Source: Chryseobacterium pennae (GTDB taxonomy: Bacteria > Bacteroidota > Bacteroidia > Flavobacteriales > Weeksellaceae). Taken from it: a stretch of DNA of 64,000 bases. The stretch lies in contig NZ_QNVT01000003.1 of assembly GCF_003385515.1 (NCBI RefSeq), positions 213,211 to 277,210 on the forward strand, in the 5' to 3' direction. Position 1 is the first letter of the stretch. Each line of letters opens with the position of its first letter. The notes below the pieces were generated by a model. The model saw only the letters and a program-made list of their open reading frames with translations, had not been told where the DNA came from and ran no database searches. Made by a program: the position numbers and the translations under genes. Shown here piece after piece: positions 63,193 to 64,000 of the stretch.

Positions 63193-64000
63193 TATGAAAA
63201 AAGTAAAATTCCTTCTATTAATCAGTTTGGTGACTGTTATTTATTCCTGCAAAAAAGAATCTGAAACCAATGATGCAATTCAGAAAGGTAGCAGTATCAC
63301 AATAGATACCAGAGCTGTTGTCGTAGATAGCAGTGCTTTTAAAAGATTAATGGAGGAAGAGAATAGATCAATCATATATAATGAAATTAAGAAGGTTAAA
63401 AAAGTAAGCAATTACGCAGAAGGACCAATGCAGAGCTTTGATTTTAGTTTTAAAGATTACAATTTTAAGATCAGATATATTGAAGACAGAGCTTATGTCC
63501 AATATAGAATAGATCATAAAATCATTGCTGATTGGAAGTTCTGTAATGTTAATTTTTATTATGACAGTTCCTGGGAAACAGTGGAGGAGGACTGTCATTT
63601 ACTTTATAATGGTACAGATTCATCAGGCGTTTTATTATTTCCAGGTTTTACCGAAGAATATGCTACTTACTTTGTATATGAGTTTAATAACAACACACTT
63701 CAGTTTGTAAATGTTGTCACTTTAAATAGAACACTTTTAGCAGATGTATGGACAAATCCCCATGAATTCCGCGCTGTTCGGAAAAAGAATAAACTTCACA
63801 TAAGTCTTTTGGATAAAGATGGAAAAGAATATGTTTTTGAAAATGGGGAAGGGGATCCAGAGAAGGAACCCGAAAATCAAAATATTTCAAAGGATCTTAT
63901 TGGATCAGCACCAAAAGTTGTGGATTACGCAAAAAGTTTGGTTAATCTAAAAAGAAAAAAAGATTTATCTTTTACTCCTCTGAGCTGTAATCTAAAGTTT
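63193..64000 (+). CDS. Hypothetical lipoprotein (partial, runs off the window)
   Basis: 269 codons without a stop up to the window end. A lipoprotein signal is seen: MKKVKFLLLISLVTVIYSC followed by KKESE. The mature part is mixed alpha/beta with aromatic strands (FYYDSSWETVEEDCHLLY) and a charged linker (ENGEGDPEKEPENQ). No family recognised. It is preceded by a gap with nothing identified besides the second tRNA promoter region. Confidence 0.75.

Noticed and set aside
1..64000. CRISPR array, rRNA operon or replication origin
   Set aside because: No regularly spaced short repeats, no rRNA sequence and no cluster of DnaA boxes noticed when reading through.

Overview
The window reads as chromosomal DNA of a Flavobacteriales bacterium, most likely Chryseobacterium or a close Weeksellaceae relative. 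The evidence is low G+C, a SusC/SusD pair, promoters of the Bacteroidota type (TTG - about 20 bp - TAnnTTTG, clearest before the two tRNA-Phe genes), signal peptides and proteins of this group, and no Shine-Dalgarno pattern. The genus is inferred from protein style; no database was searched.

Layout. 1-16 kb is mostly ordinary chromosome. It holds the 3' end of an unknown gene, a dead IS1182-type transposase fragment, a CbpA/CbpM co-chaperone pair, a cystathionine beta-synthase/cysteine synthase type enzyme, a LolC/E-like permease head-to-head with a NamZ-type exo-muramidase, a three-gene envelope operon (thioredoxin-like protein, DUF3575-like protein, small membrane protein), a membrane-anchored TPR/AraC regulator, three secreted proteins sharing a modular N-terminus (the third broken by an in-frame stop), two small HTH proteins, and an HxlR regulator divergent from an esterase/isochorismatase pair.

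16.4-26.3 kb is a self-contained regulated nutrient locus: LytS-type sensor kinase, secreted zinc metalloprotease, SusC/RagA, SusD/RagB and LytTR response regulator. Two 9-bp direct repeats with 21-bp periodicity in front of the protease have the geometry of a LytTR operator.

26.9-36.9 kb is an array of small proteins in tandem: six of one paralogous family (A), three plus two fragments of another (B), two of a third (C), one of a fourth (D), a SUKH-like protein and several gene remnants. It looks like a store of immunity genes.

37.1-61.3 kb is the most unusual part. It holds a duplicated palindrome/promoter module, an M15 peptidoglycan peptidase, then a same-strand series of very large proteins without signal peptides (729, 1227, 2304 and 2081 residues) ending with two tail-fibre-like proteins. 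The 1227-residue protein has a hydrophobic middle, a repeated pre-toxin-like motif and a distinct C-terminus. It is followed by a small gene related to family D of the array. The segment from about 40.08 to 44.75 kb, covering the end of the 729-residue protein, the toxin candidate and its putative immunity gene, is much richer in A+T than its flanks and looks like an exchangeable cassette. My interpretation is a polymorphic-toxin delivery locus built on giant proteins, with the array upstream as its immunity repertoire. No T6SS or contractile-sheath gene is visible.

61.3-64 kb has two near-identical tRNA-Phe genes with their own promoters and terminators, gene remnants between them, and the start of a lipoprotein gene that runs off the window.
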